From the NCBI GenBank assembly GCA_001630475.1, contig KV419398.1, positions 36,453 through 100,452 of the forward strand: 64,000 bases of DNA, given 5' to 3'. The DNA comes from Sistotremastrum niveocremeum HHB9708. Taxonomy: Eukaryota; Basidiomycota; Agaricomycetes; Sistotremastrales; Sistotremastraceae. A program made the translations under genes and the position numbers. This document shows, piece after piece, positions 33,444 to 45,767 of the stretch. Position 1 is the first letter of the stretch. Every line of letters starts with the position of its first letter. Under the pieces are notes generated by a model that worked only from the letters and a program-made list of their open reading frames with translations, was not told where the DNA came from and made no database searches.

Positions 33444-34733
33444 TCAAGGTCTGGGATATGCCCGAGCTGATCCTCGAACTTCCAACCCGCTCGCAGTCCA
33501 TTCGCTAACCCAATGATCCCACCACGGTCGACATCTCTCTGACAGATCTAAAAATCCGGCGTGGAAGTCGAATTGGACGCTTTTGAGAACGCTACTGAGT
33601 GAGCCGATGAAGAGCTCGAAGTATCGCTCATGGACCCGGAGCGCAGTAAGTGCGGCTTCGAGGTCTTCGGGCTCGCCTCCATCTGGGAAGAACTCCCACT
33701 GTGCGAAACAGAGATGCCTGAGGTTCTTCGGTATGTCTGTCATGGGCTGTGCGCTGATTTGGGGGACGGCGGTGAAGGAGTTGAATGGGATACGAAGTTG
33801 TTGGAGGTTTGGGCAGAGTTGGAGGACTCGGTTGTATGATATTGGGAAGCCATCTAGACGGCCGGAATCTGTGAGGCTTAGCTTCTGAAGCTTGGAACCA
33901 TGTGCCGAAAGGAATGTCATGAGTTCGTCGATGGATGTACGCGCGTCGACATCGATGGATACGGAGACGAGGGCTGGGAGGATCCAAGAGGAGGCTTCAA
34001 GGAGATGATAATTGAAGCGACAGGTCATTCCATCCTCGGAATTTCCGAAATGAAGAGAACGTAGTTTGTGGAAGCGAAATTCCTGGGAAGGGGTAAAGGA
34101 GGGCGGGGCGAATGTACATCCAACAGCAAGATGCTGAAGAGATGGGGACGTCTCTAGGAGGTGGCGCAAGTCATCGATGTTCACGCCGCCCCAGTCCAGC
34201 TGGAACCGGCGCAGAGATTTGCCGCAATGGGCCGTCAACGCGGTCACGACGCTCGTGGGAAGGGGTCCGTTGAAGTCGTGGATGTGCATGAAAGTCGTCA
34301 AACGTGGACAGCATTGCAATATGGAGTCGATGGTCGAGCTGAAGACGTCGAGGTCGTCTCCGAAATGAAAACGCGTGTGTAGGGAACGTATCCACCACCC
34401 CAGCTTCGGTTTTGCGCTGGAGGACCGAAGGAGCTTCGAGATATAGACCAGTTGAGCTTGGTCTTTGTTTCCGATGAATTCGAACAGAAATTCAGTCCCG
34501 ATAGCTCTCCATGTCCGACAAACTTGCACTGTGGCAAGCTTGGTCTTTAAGGCACGAGTAGGGAGCGCTTCGGGATGGGTCTGAAGTTCTGGGCTGTTGC
34601 AGTCGTCATCCGTCGCAAATCTTATTATCTGTCCCATTTCATCAATGTTTGAACTCGAAGTGAGCAACTGCGTACGCACCTTGTGCCACAGCTCTGTGGG
34701 CAACGCAGGCAGGTCGACCTGAGACATTTTCAT
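33444..34733 (-). CDS. F-box/leucine-rich-type protein C
   Basis: Single exon, 429 residues, starting MKMSQVDLPALP. The F-box is at residues about 7-70 (LPALPTELWHKVRTQLL ... LATVQVCRTWRAIGTEFLFEFI). Leucine-rich segments follow: LQCCPRLTTFMHIHDF, GKSLRRFQLDWGG, TSPSLQHLAVGC, FRFHKLRSLHFGNS, LCPNLQQLRIPFNS. The tryptophan-rich end (CRPWWDHWVSEWTASGLEVRG) recalls protein A (28582-29967). It is probably an SCF ubiquitin-ligase substrate receptor. No intron is needed. Confidence 0.85.
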   Translation of the reverse strand: MKMSQVDLPALPTELWHKVRTQLLTSSSNIDEMGQIIRFATDDDCNSPELQTHPEALPTRALKTKLATVQVCRTWRAIGTEFLFEFIGNKDQAQLVYISKLLRSSSAKPKLGWWIRSLHTRFHFGDDLDVFSSTIDSILQCCPRLTTFMHIHDFNGPLPTSVVTALTAHCGKSLRRFQLDWGGVNIDDLRHLLETSPSLQHLAVGCTFAPPSFTPSQEFRFHKLRSLHFGNSEDGMTCRFNYHLLEASSWILPALVSVSIDVDARTSIDELMTFLSAHGSKLQKLSLTDSGRLDGFPISYNRVLQLCPNLQQLRIPFNSFTAVPQISAQPMTDIPKNLRHLCFAQWEFFPDGGEPEDLEAALTALRVHERYFELFIGSLSSVLKSVQFDFHAGFLDLSERCRPWWDHWVSEWTASGLEVRGSARAYPRP

Positions 34734-37700
34734 CGCGGCTGCAGAAAAGCAGCCTGAGCAAAGGCAACGGCGAGTTACTGAGACACCGGGGACGGGAAGT
34801 CAGACGCTGAAGGCAGACAAGGAGGGCGGGTATGTATACGTGCTCACCAAAGTTTTATTGACATCCTCCAAATGGCACTCCTCTTGTGCGCTGACGCTTG
34901 ACAAAGGGCTGCACTTGCCAAATTGGGAAGGCGCGGATCATGAAACGCCGGATTTGGAACTCCGATAGGACGGCATGAACACTGTTATCAAGGTGAGACT
35001 CGACGATTAGGAAAACATTGACCGACGTTGTGTCTCCAGTGGAGGCATCCATACCGCACCAACCATCCCGCCGCGGGGGCGCATGCCGGTCCGCACAGCC
35101 TACATGACTCGGGCACAGCTCGCCCGGTCTGGATATCGCGCCATGAGCCGGTGTGCTGTGCTCGACGACATCATCGACCGTCTCCTCGAGCTTGGGTTAC
35201 TTTCTAGATGACGCGTAGGGACTCGGTCAAACGGAACTTCATCAGGAGTGCCTTGACGATGACGAAGTGGCTCCAAAGCTTCCCAAAAAGTCCGAGATAA
35301 GGGTCAGACCCTCACTCTTTTGTTCTGCACAAGAAGGCGAAAGCAAACCAGCTTCAGGATTCTCACTAAGCTTTTGGCGTACTGGGGAATGCCGCCCTTC
35401 TCGGACCTCGTCGACATAGGGAGCAAGACCTAGTTCTGACAGTTTATCGATCACTTCGAAATTTCATTTCTTTCAGGAGCTGGGGTCATTGCCGCGAATT
35501 CTGACCAATCATGTCGAGGTCTGAATTTATTGAACAAGAGCGATCTCTTGCACTCAACTCGGTTCAAACAACGATACGAGGACAAGCTTCGACCCTTCAT
35601 GAGAAAGCTATAGACAGCAATTTCCGCACGGGAACCATGTCTTGTTGGTACTCAGACCTCGAAATTCCTTTGTCTTATTGAATGGCTCTCCTGATGACTT
35701 GACGCTGATTTGCCTCCTCTGCATGAAAGCGGTTAATCGCTTCTTCATTTCCGTCTGAATCGTTCAGTGCATCCCAGGGAGACTCCGTCTGTTCGTGCGT
35801 GCTAGCGATTCTTCCCTTCAAATAGGTCTGTATCTGAGCTCATCGCATTCGATACGAAATATCCTCCAGAATCCCACGTTATCGGGAATTCGTCGCTACG
35901 GATGTTATCCGAATGTCATATCTGACAGCATCCTTGTTTCACAAATAGCCCAGAAGCACATCAGTATGCCACTAGGACTCTTTCTACAGTCCACTTTCTC
36001 ACTCCCGATCTCGAAGCTCGATCTGGTGAGATTGGGGGATGCGTCTCAGCCCCCATTCCATTCAGTAGTTTTTTTTCTGGCAGGCCAGGAAAATCTTCTT
36101 CGACACGGATCAATCACACCATCAACAGGGCTCAAAAGAACTGTCAAGAAGTCATTTCCCATTCAGTCCAATTACTAATACTAGTAACAGTCGACATCGC
36201 GAGGAAGACAACCCTACGCTCTTCGAAGCCTTCTGATCCCGAATTTCAACATTCCAATTACAATTTCAGAGTCCCTAGATCTCGTCTACACGGACCACTC
36301 ATGGTACACGATACAGTGCCGGACGCTCAAAAGCGGCGTTTCCCACGGGGTTTTCAACCCACCCTCAACTGCCTTTTCTACACATTCATCTAGGCTTCAA
36401 AAACGTGTTAGATGGCATCTAGACAGTCCTAGGCTACGTCCTATCTGACCCGAATTATATTATATTGAGTTTGAAATTTGGCCTTCGACCTCAAGTTGGA
36501 CTGCCTATAGGAGTTACCGGAGTTAAGGGTACAACTTCCTGTTTTGGATGGATATTTGAAACTCCGCCGCATCAAGGGACCACTTCCGCCTCAATCTCGT
36601 CGACCTCAATATATGTGCTTGCCTTCCACAGGTCATTGAAGTTGTGCGGGCTGGTCTCGTCTGTGTGGAACACGAAACCCAGGCATAAAATGACATCATT
36701 GGGACATGGTAGCCGCATTTATTATTTTTTGTATTTTCCGAATATTTTTTATTTGACTCGTTGAGCTGTTTGGCGTATATTCGAAAATTTTGCCTTCAAG
36801 TTGGACTATTACGTAATCCGGGCAATTATCGGACTTTGCATTTTTACGCTAATTCACCCATGTTTCTTCCCAGAAAATAATCCTGGGCAAAATCGGACGA
36901 AAATTGAGATCAGCCCTGAGACGCCTACTTTATCCATCCGGCACTGTACTCCCGAAAATAGATTCGCTTGCTTCGCTTCAGAAAGTCCGGTCCGCATTCC
37001 AAGCGATTTCAAGCGTTCGACTCTCTGTGCTTTTTACGAGCATGCATGGGAAAAGGCTGTATCGGCTGTTTATAGCCGGATTCGGAAGTAAATTTTCTGT
37101 TCTCCCACGGCTCATTTCTTCCGTCTGAGACGCAGCTCAGTATTCGGTCTGTGCTTCTTATCTCAAGCAATCGAGCCCTGCTTTTCAATTCTTGGTGTCC
37201 CAAGGATGGTCCTCAATTGGAATATGAAGGGTAAACTGAATTGCAGACTTCGTTCCTGTGTTCCTGATAAGACTCGGAATTCTATTCAGATCAATCTTTG
37301 AGTTGCGGCTTATTTTGGACCCCTAGGGGTTGGATGATTTCGTACCTCTCTCGGGAAACACAACCTTTTCAAGACATCGGTACGTACAGGCGGAGAATTC
37401 TTCTTTGGACCTGTTTCGTGTGGCATCTCGCCGGAGAACGATAGGACCTCGGCTTTCTCGGTCATCACTCCTGGCATTTATTTTATCCATTGTATGGCCC
37501 CGACGGAGGCCAAGATTCCGCGATGGAAATAGATGTCATTTGTAGGATACATAAGTCAAACTTCTCAGGAAACAAAGTCAAAGATTCCTTCAAAAAATTG
37601 TTGTTTCGACAGCTTAGGCCACCTTCGGGTTCCTCGGCGCCAAATCCGTCGTGAGAAAGCGTGATCGTGTGTGACTCTAGTCCGCCTCCGTGTCACGCTC

Positions 37701-37837
37701 ATGCTGCGCTTTCAAGTTGTCGCGTTGTCGCTGCGTGTTGTCTGGGCTCACGATCGTGCTGATCGCTCTTGATGTTCCTCAAGCACTCTTAAGTCAATCA
37801 TCAGCGCAGTTGGCTCCATTGGATCGTGCTCCCCATA
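34734..37837. other. 3.1-kb spacer, no supported gene
   Basis: The largest gene-poor stretch of the window. Short frames on both strands lack domains and splice consistency. The part around 36,450-37,150 is more AT-rich, with TTTTT runs and repeated CAAGTTGGACT words, and may be old repeat DNA. Around 37,650-37,770 are imperfect inverted words (CACGATCGTG, GATCGTGTGTG). Confidence 0.45.
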
Positions 37838-39609
37838 ATGGCTGAATATTTTGCTGAGAGCGCGTCGGTCATCCCGGATACAGAGCATCAAAGCGAGTGA
37901 GTGAACGATTGCAATCGATGCAACACGATGATCATGCTGACATTAATCAATGTTCATCTGAAGTCCTAAAGCTCCATCGGGCGCGGTTGTTCCTCGTAGG
38001 ATGCCGCAACAAAGGCCACCCATATTTCGATTGCCTGAAGAGCTGCTGTTAAGGATAATCAAAGAATATGCAGATCAAGATCTGAAACCAGCGGGTAATC
38101 ATCCGGTTTGGTACAAATCATATTACGATAGGAGATGGGCGATACTCAGAACAGTGTACGTAGCTTTGCCTTGATAACGAATATCCGGCCTGAAGCAGGT
38201 TTAGATGCAGAAAATGGGACATTATTCTGCTCAATGCAACCTACCTGTGGAGCTTCATAGAGTTATCATGGCCGAAACGAATGGTTGATTCTCATCTAAG
38301 TCGCCGAAAATCTGCCCTACTCCATATCTCGTGGAATCCCCGTTATGATCATTTAGAGGATCAGTCAGCCCCAGCTTGGCAAAATTGGATTGGAGAAAAT
38401 CTACCAATGATAGAGGAACTTCATCTGGGTATTATTGGGGACAAGCCATCAGATCATAAACAAAGCTCCACGAATTTGCTAGCGGCATGTCTGACTTCGT
38501 CGAGTCAGAGCTTGAAATGCCTAGGTATCAAAATTTCCACAGCCGATCTTTTTAGGAAGACGCTTTCGGGCCACCTACCAACTCTCTTGACTCCGAATCT
38601 CGTGAGATTAGAATTAAGTGACTGCGGTTGTGCGAATCTTTCGCTCGCTTCATTACAGAGCTTAGATGTCGTCGGGAGCTCTGCATCAGCCAACGAAATA
38701 TTCGGTTTACTCTCCGGAAACCAAGCACTGCGGTCATGCATCTTCCATATACATCACCTCAAAGATTTACCTAACTCATCTCTTACCGATCCCCAATCCT
38801 CTCCTTTACCTCTGGTCCATCTCCGCCATCTTGATATTGGTCCCCTACCTCCCGATCAGTTGACTTGGCTATTCCAAAGAATTAAGCCAGAAGCTGTGTC
38901 GTCATGTTCCATCTTGTTAAAGATGGATATACGAACCCAATCCGGTTTCACTTTGCCGTCGGCTCTTCATTCCTATGCTACTCGCGCCACCATCGTGAAA
39001 GTGAAGGACGGCGATTTGATATACTCCCTCCCTGATCAATTTGAGCATTTGATCAGCATCCGTACATACCACTCGACAGACTCCGGAGTAGCCCAACTTA
39101 ATCTCTTTCCATCTTTCACTTCCCTCACACATCTATATATCGAACGATACGATCCGGCTTTGGGCTCACGTTGGCTCGCAGCCCTCCGGTCTTGCATTCA
39201 TCTCGAATATCTCCACATCGAGGGTGGTTTTGACATTGCGAGTGGTACCGAGGGTGGTCAGATCAGTTTTATCCCCTTGCTCCGTGCCTTGAGCGAAGAA
39301 GCTCCCAGTTTCTGTCCGAAGCTTCTTACATTATCTTTGTATGACAGTCACCGTCGCTCATGGATCGGCAGACAGACCTCCCCTTGGGATAAAGACGACA
39401 CAAATGACAAACGAATGGCCCTTGACATGATGGAGATGATGGTAAAAGTCCGAGCAGGGTTTGGAATCAGCATACGAAAGTTGATCCTTTCGTTCAATAC
39501 TTGGTGGTCTGAAGATGTGGCGAAGTGGGAAGAGTATGTGGGAGTTGTCGAGGTTGAGACAGATCCCGCCGAAGAACCCGAGGAGACCGAAGAACAGGAA
39601 CAGTGGTAG
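37838..39609 (+). CDS. F-box/leucine-rich-type protein D
   Basis: Three exons, 553 residues, introns at 37897-37963 and 38156-38198, phases consistent. It starts MAEYFAESASVIPD. The F-box is split by the second intron: FRLPEELLLRIIKEYADQDL, then WAILRTVFRCRKWDIILLNA and TYLWSFIELSWP. Leucine-rich repeats include LPTLLTPNLVRLELSDCG, LSLASLQSLDVVG, LPLVHLRHLDIGPL and LRSCIHLEYLHIEGG. The C-terminus is acidic (EEPEETEEQEQ). The closed frame from 38281 alone would miss the F-box, which is why the upstream exons were added. Function as an SCF adaptor is inferred from family. Confidence 0.85.
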
Positions 39610-39842
39610 AGTGTCGCGCCGTTCTATTTCTTCTCTTGGATCCCCAAGGCTGAGACGCATAGTGACGTTGGATTCTATGTTGTTCCTAGTCAATTGATGG
39701 CAACGAATTTGCGTCGTACACCCGTTGAAAGAGATAATCCGTGTCAAGTTGAATAACATGTCCACCAGGTTCGAACAATTTGAAACTTCCGATATTACAT
39801 GTACAAATTCAGAATCTGCCCGCCCATTGATGATCCGCCTAT

Positions 39843-40966
39843 TTACCATGTCTCGTGAGCAGGGCGGACTATCAACCCAAAAATCAGCAAATGAATCCGC
39901 GCGGAATGTATGAGATCCAACTTACGATCAAGCTCCCAGGTCCACGCAGACCGATCCTGGTGTGCCAAATATACATATGACTAAAAGAGCCTTCGTCAAC
40001 GAGCTATCCTTCGGAGTGATATAGACCAAGTTACCTTAGCGATGCTCTCCGGTCTCAAAAGAGTATCCAGATCGTCCTTGATCTTTTCATATGCTACCGG
40101 ATCCCTCTCCCTCCTCCTATCAGTCAATATACCTCCATCGATGACGGAGTGCGCGACATGAATATTCTCCTTGCCGAATTCTTTATTCAGGGATTGAGAG
40201 AGTGATCGTAAGGCGAATTTGCCGCTGGAGAAAGAAGATGTCGTCTTGTTCCCGCGGATGGACGCAGTTGCTCCTGTGAAGAGGAGGGTGCCACGTTTTC
40301 CTTCGGCATTGAGCCTACCCGACGACTTGAGCACAGATACAGAGGATGGAGGATCAGATAAACGTACTCGTTTTCCTTGAAAGCGAGGATGGATTCCTTG
40401 GCAAAAGCGACAGCAGCCAATACGTTGATCTCGACGGATTGCTTCCAGTCATCCTCGGATACGCTCAAGAATGGCTTCCATACTCCGAACGCTGCATTAT
40501 ACAAAGTAACCTGAATCGGTTCGTTGGGCCAGCGTTTCTTGATCCCTTCGAAAGCGGAATGGATGGCTGAGGAGTCGTAAGACGGGATAGGGAAAGGTGC
40601 GGCCTGATTCACGGAGCTATCAGTTGCGATAAGGGATAAGAATGAGTCTGGATGACGCACATCTCCCCCTGCTTTGATTATCTCGTCCGCGCCTTTCTGA
40701 AGTGCATCTGCCCCCGCAACTCCTCTAGCAATCAATGCCACTTTGTATCCTGCTTTGGCGAACTCGCGGCTAATAGAGCATCATGTCAGTGATAGAGAGA
40801 CACGACCATTTTTGTGAAATCTGGACTGACGCTGATGCTCCTCCAGTACCTACACGTGGCACAATCAGTGAGCCATTGATTACTTCACAGGACGGATGCG
40901 CGACTGACCAGACCCGTTGCCGTATCCCGCAACGACGAAGATTCCTCGACGAGTAGCGGCAGTCAT
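39843..40966 (-). CDS. Short-chain dehydrogenase/reductase, FxxxK variant
   Basis: Seven exons, 260 residues; introns at 40850-40908, 40770-40830, 40604-40660, 40315-40367, 39981-40034 and 39869-39925. Exon 2 is only 19 nt. A Rossmann start (GIFVVAGYGNGSGTGGASA) gives a glycine-rich nucleotide loop, then YKVALIARG, LYNAAFG in place of NNAG, and the serine of GATASIRG. The catalytic YxxxK position reads FSSGK, so the general-acid tyrosine is Phe. A subgroup of SDRs naturally carries this change and may be non-catalytic or use another acid. The ending WELDLRPAHETW matches that subgroup as I remember it. Cytosolic, NAD(P)-binding; substrate unknown. Confidence 0.82.
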
Positions 40967-41576
40967 TCTGAAGCTTGAAGTTGTAGTGGGCCTGGGTTAA
41001 GTTGTGAAGTTGGCTGATTGTGCTTCACAGGCTCCTTATTACATTCGCTTCAGGACCCCTCACATGGCCGACGTCGAGCCAGATCGAGTCTTGCGATCGC
41101 GTCATTGTGGGATCTTTTTGGGTATGGATGACTAAGAGTTTGATGGTGGGAGAGAGACGTTACAAAGACTGTTCAAGGGTCTCAAGGAAATGGAGCTGAA
41201 ATTTAATGCCATAGCTAACGAGAACGGTGAGGACGTTGTCGACGACGGTACCGGTAGAGGGGAAAATGCCTCCCTGATTACGTCAGCCAGCTGAGGTCAA
41301 TCCGCACATAAAATGAATTCGATAAATATCTAAATACGCAAAGAAACCGACCCCGAGATGATGAGATCATAAAGGTGAAGTATGATGCAAGATTTCATCT
41401 CTGTATGGTAGTATTCACGCCGTGTACATCTGAAACCGCGTCCCGGAAAATGCACAAAGCTGCTACTATAACTCTCGAATTATCCCAACACGGTTTCTAT
41501 ATCCGGAAAAGATATGGAGATCCCTCGACTGTACGAGCTGAAAGACTAGAGTCTGATCGAACATCCGAAATAGAAA
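40967..41576. other. Spacer
   Basis: Promoter of the leftward dehydrogenase and 3' region of the leftward LysM gene. No gene seen. Confidence 0.45.
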
Positions 41577-44563
41577 TTATAAGCACTAGGCGAGTAATCA
41601 ATTTCCTGCTTGGATGGGAAGTCCGTGAAGCTTACTTGAGAGTAGAACGAGTTCAAAACCGTGCATGTTGTACCAGTTGCACAAGCGGTAGGACCCTACA
41701 ACGAAATCAGATTTGTTGCTGACTCGTTCCAAAAACGCGAAGTACTCACTGTCCATCCTGTGCCGCCGCTGACATCGAAGAGCTGCGTCAAACACCTCAT
41801 TCACAGAAAAATCTGAGAACATACCATTGACCATACTTTGTCTGGGTAGCAGTGGGGGCTGTCGTTGTACTGGTACTTGAGTGGCTGCTTGAAGACAAAG
41901 ACGTCGTTGTAGATGTCGACGTGGTGGTCGACGATATGGTGGTTGTCGAAGAAGTCGAGGTCGTGCTTGTGTAGGTAGTAGCTACAAGGACACAGACAGC
42001 TTCTCCAACAGGGAGCGAGTCACAGCCGGCCGCGATTGTTGGATTCCATTGTTGGAATTGAGTCGAGGTGATATTGAACCTGATGATATTATCGCATCAG
42101 CATGAGAATGGATCCAGCTGCGGTTCGAAAGACTTACGCAGTCTCTACCGACGAACAAGTATCGTTGCTAACGACGGTGTAGAAATAACTGCAGCCAGTA
42201 ATCGTACCGGGTGCAACATTCGACGGAACCTATTATTATTAGAGAGAAGTCAACTATCGCGAAATGAGTGAGAGAAATTCATGACTTACCGGAACATAAG
42301 CAGTAGGATAAGGTATGTAGGAGACGTCGGAAGATGTTGGGGTGGGCAACGCTGAGCTGTAGATAGTTGCGGAAGTATAATTAGCCGTAAGCGTGGGAAC
42401 TGCACCCCCGGCCGAGCTCAACGGCGGATATGGAGCAACTGAATTCAGCGTTCAGGTTGATGGTATATTTTATATCGATGATCACATACCACAGTAGTTA
42501 GATCTATGTTATATATTCAGGAATCCATATGAATCGAATTAATCAGAAGACGTACCCAGTGACAAGATTCGAACAATTATAATTGACCTGTGTCTCAAGA
42601 ATGAGTGTGTTGAAGGGAGGGAAGAATAACCGTCAACGAACCCCGGTGTTGATCGCAAGGAAATCATCCAAAATTATGGCATCTGAGACGCGTTTTATGA
42701 GTTTCAGTATTGCTTGGTGTATGTGAGAAAACTGACTATTTAACAGAACCCTGTTGCATTGATCACCGGACTTGACAGCATACCAAGCAGCGCAAGCAGA
42801 TGTCGAACCAGAAGCGGTAGGGCTTGGTGGCGCACTGAATTAAACTTAGCGAAAATTGGCTGGAAACAGTGCGAAAAGAACAAACACTGAGGCGGTATAG
42901 ATAGGATCAGGTCTGACAATGTTAAAAGGCGCAGTAGCCAATGGCGGGAAACCTCCGTGAGGACTTCAAAGGGATCAGCAATTTTACAAGATAAGAGTGG
43001 GAGAACTGACCTGACACAAATCGTCGTGCCGACACGACTGCCGATATTCGAACAGCCGGAGCCGAGTTCGGGATTGAAGCTAGAATTACCTAAGCAGTCG
43101 TTCCGTGATTTTCCTTTTTAAGGCACACCTTAGCAGTTGCCCCACGGTTATGTTCTGTCCCGCGATTCCCTGCGTGTTGACAGTATTCACGACGGAAGAG
43201 CAGGTAGATTTTGACGGGACCGTGAAAATAACGCATTTCTGTGACCAGAGAAACAACGTTAGTATATTATATGGCATCTGCGTAGGAGGAAATTGAATTC
43301 TCACCTGAGGTAAACAAAGTGAAGTTCCGCTTGCGATACCCGTATTGCAATTTGTCGAAGTGATAGTGGGATTATTAATCTGAATATCCGCTTGGCTCAC
43401 AGAGTATTGACCCGCGATGGATGAGCACGTCGCAGAACCGGATAAACTGACGGTGCGCCCGTTGATATTAGAGCAAGCGAAGGCGGAGGTGGCGTTTGAA
43501 GATATGTCCACGAAGTTTGAACCTCGCGAAAACATTGTGCTAGAACTTGGCACACTGACGTTATACGAGGAAAATGATCTTCATCCTGTTCAGTCTGTGT
43601 AGAATGAGCGGTCTCGAGGAGAACGTACGAGCCACATGATGCGATTACGCTTTGGAAGGTACTGAGGAGCGACGTAGAATAAGTGAGAGGACTGAGAAGA
43701 ACGTTGCCGAGAGTGCTGATCAAGCAAGATGTACACCTCTGAGTCGAAGAATATCCCAGGATACCACTTTGAGATGAGTAGGTGCTCAGTGTCGGCCCGC
43801 AGTAATTCCCGGACGTTCTTGATGATGGTCTCATTAAAAGAAATACATATTCAAGCGAAGAACCTACGTATCAGTGACGCATTGTGCGTGGTATGGGCCA
43901 GATATGGTGTCCACGGCCAAGGTGGCTTGGAAGATTTTGTGAGCGCTAAGTCGGATATTTACATCGGATTCGCTTACGAGCATAAGAAACATTATTTGGG
44001 CCAGGAATCTGATAACCACCGCAAGCGGAGACCACATTTGAACGATATGCGGCCAACGACGCGTTGCAGATTGGGGTACAAATGGACGAGAGTGTTCCGA
44101 GATCTGTGGCCGGATAACGCCTGACGAAAGGGATAAATCATTTCGATCTCGATGCGGAGGGAGAAAATGATGCACCCTAGCAGCTGGATAGTCGCATTGC
44201 AGCCAACTCCAGCGGTCAAAGCGTTCGCACAAGCTGTAGGAGGTGCCGGGGCCGTTGGTAAATTTGATGGTTGATAGATCTGAAACGAAACTGTAGCGGA
44301 GGGCAACGGGGCACTGCCGGAAGCCAGCGGTGTGGCGACTGAAGCTGGAACAGACGACACTGTTAACTTATAAGTCAGCATCATGTTTCTGAGAACGAAA
44401 GCTGAGGAGTCATCCGACCTGCTGCTGCCAAATCAGCCAGTCGCTGGGCTGCTCCTGATATTTGTTGCCCTTGCTGGATTTCATAGATCGAATTTCGGAA
44501 GCTAGCCTCAACCTGGAGAGTCAACCAGGAGAACACGCAAAGCACGATGAAGGCGGAGACCAT
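41577..44563 (-). CDS. Secreted multi-LysM (CBM50) protein with C-terminal CBM1
   Basis: A gene of many short exons. A signal peptide (MVSAFIVLCVFSWLTLQVEA) starts it. Cys-containing segments follow (CTPICNASLAAYRSNVVSACG, CTSCLISTLGNVLLS), then about four LysM-like modules: VSLSGSATCSSIAGQYSVS, FTVPSKSTCSSVVNTVN, WYAVKSGDQCNRV and FYTVVSNDTCSSVE...FQQWNPTI. A Ser/Thr-rich linker (STTTISSTTTSTST) leads to a fungal cellulose-binding CBM1 split over the last exons: KYGQCGGTGWT, GPTACATGTTCT, VLNSFYSQCL and stop, with all cysteines and aromatics present. The last exon is only 9 nt. LysM binds chitin oligomers; CBM1 binds crystalline cellulose and often chitin. It is divergent to a giant GH18 gene. 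Role: wall protection or masking of chitin, by inference. Confidence 0.82.
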
Positions 44564-45767
44564 TTGCGTGGATATGGTCGGGTTGATCGGTGATAATCCT
44601 TGATACAAGTTCTTAAGACAGCTCAAGACGAATTTCTGAACATGTTCCTCTGTGACATCGAGAGACGGAAAAAATGCAAAAGAACTCACCGAGGTGTCGG
44701 AAATACTGTCAATTTAAAGAATTGGCGAACAATCTCGGATCTCTTCAGTCTGGAGGAACGTTCGACGGAATGCTCTGGATCATCATGAGCTTCTCTGAGA
44801 CTTGATGAGGATCAACCACCCGGATCAGCAAATCACATACTATCATATTCCTCATTGCGAATCGCGTTCAAGATCTTTCCGATAGCTCTGGCACGTATTA
44901 TCGTTGTCGGTCCCTCGTGACTATCAAAGGAAGATGATTTCGACTCCGATGTGTAGAGAACGCTGATGGCGCTCACAGCGACGACTCCTTCTCGCTTGCC
45001 AGCGTGTCAATGGCGATTGGACTGGACGGCGGGAACAAACGGAAGAAGCTTCGTGGACGAGACTCAAAGTGGTAGAGTCTGCATGGCAAACGAAGAGACG
45101 GAGTGAAATGCGACTGTTTCGATGAGAAGTTGGCGGCGTAGGGATGGAGAGCTAGCAGGGTGAGACGTGGCACGAATAGAGGAGTGGTGACATTGCCTTC
45201 GAGAAGAGTAAGAAACTAGAGCTTCGGTAGAGAGCCGTTGGTCGGCACAGGAACAGAACCTAGAGGTTTTCATCCGGAATAAGTGCTTGAATTCGATTGA
45301 CGATGATAGTCAGACGACTTCTCAATTGGAACGAGTGTAACGAGGCGCTACGGCTCGGCGCCGGAGTCTTCGGGACCGACGGCATTCTGCTGCCGGACGA
45401 TATCGATCGGATTCCTCCGAACCTGCTACGAGACCAAACATTCACTTTCGTCCACATCGTGATCACTGGAAGATAGGACAGCGATACTCAAGAGTGTTTC
45501 AGACGGATGACTTTCGGATCGTTCGCTATCGTCGTCTCTCGTCCGAAAATCTTGCATTTATTCCGCCCGATGAGCGTGGAATGAACTCTCTCGACGTTGG
45601 TCTCGTCGACGCAGAACATTATGCGTGCCAGTTTCAACGAGCTTTGGGTCTCTCGTGACTAATATATTCCATTTGCTTATGATCTATAAGCATCATCTAT
45701 AAGCAAAGGAGAATTCTGGTGACAGCCCACTGCTCGTACCCCAATCCCTCGCTTCATCTGGATCGCC
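44564..45767. promoter_or_regulatory. Shared divergent promoter region of the LysM and GH18 genes
   Basis: A 1.2-kb region lies between two start codons pointing apart. No gene is supported within it; short frames on both strands overlap. Co-regulation is suggested by arrangement only; no binding site was recognised. Confidence 0.5.

Noticed and set aside
34161-34398. Frames on both strands within F-box gene C
   Set aside because: Shadows of the real minus-strand frame.
38281-39609. F-box gene D starting at the first in-frame ATG of the long exon
   Set aside because: This start would drop the F-box; two upstream exons with good splice sites supply it.
39766-39782. GGTTCGAAC, like a tRNA B box
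   Set aside because: No matching A box or acceptor stem at tRNA spacing. No tRNA was found in the window.
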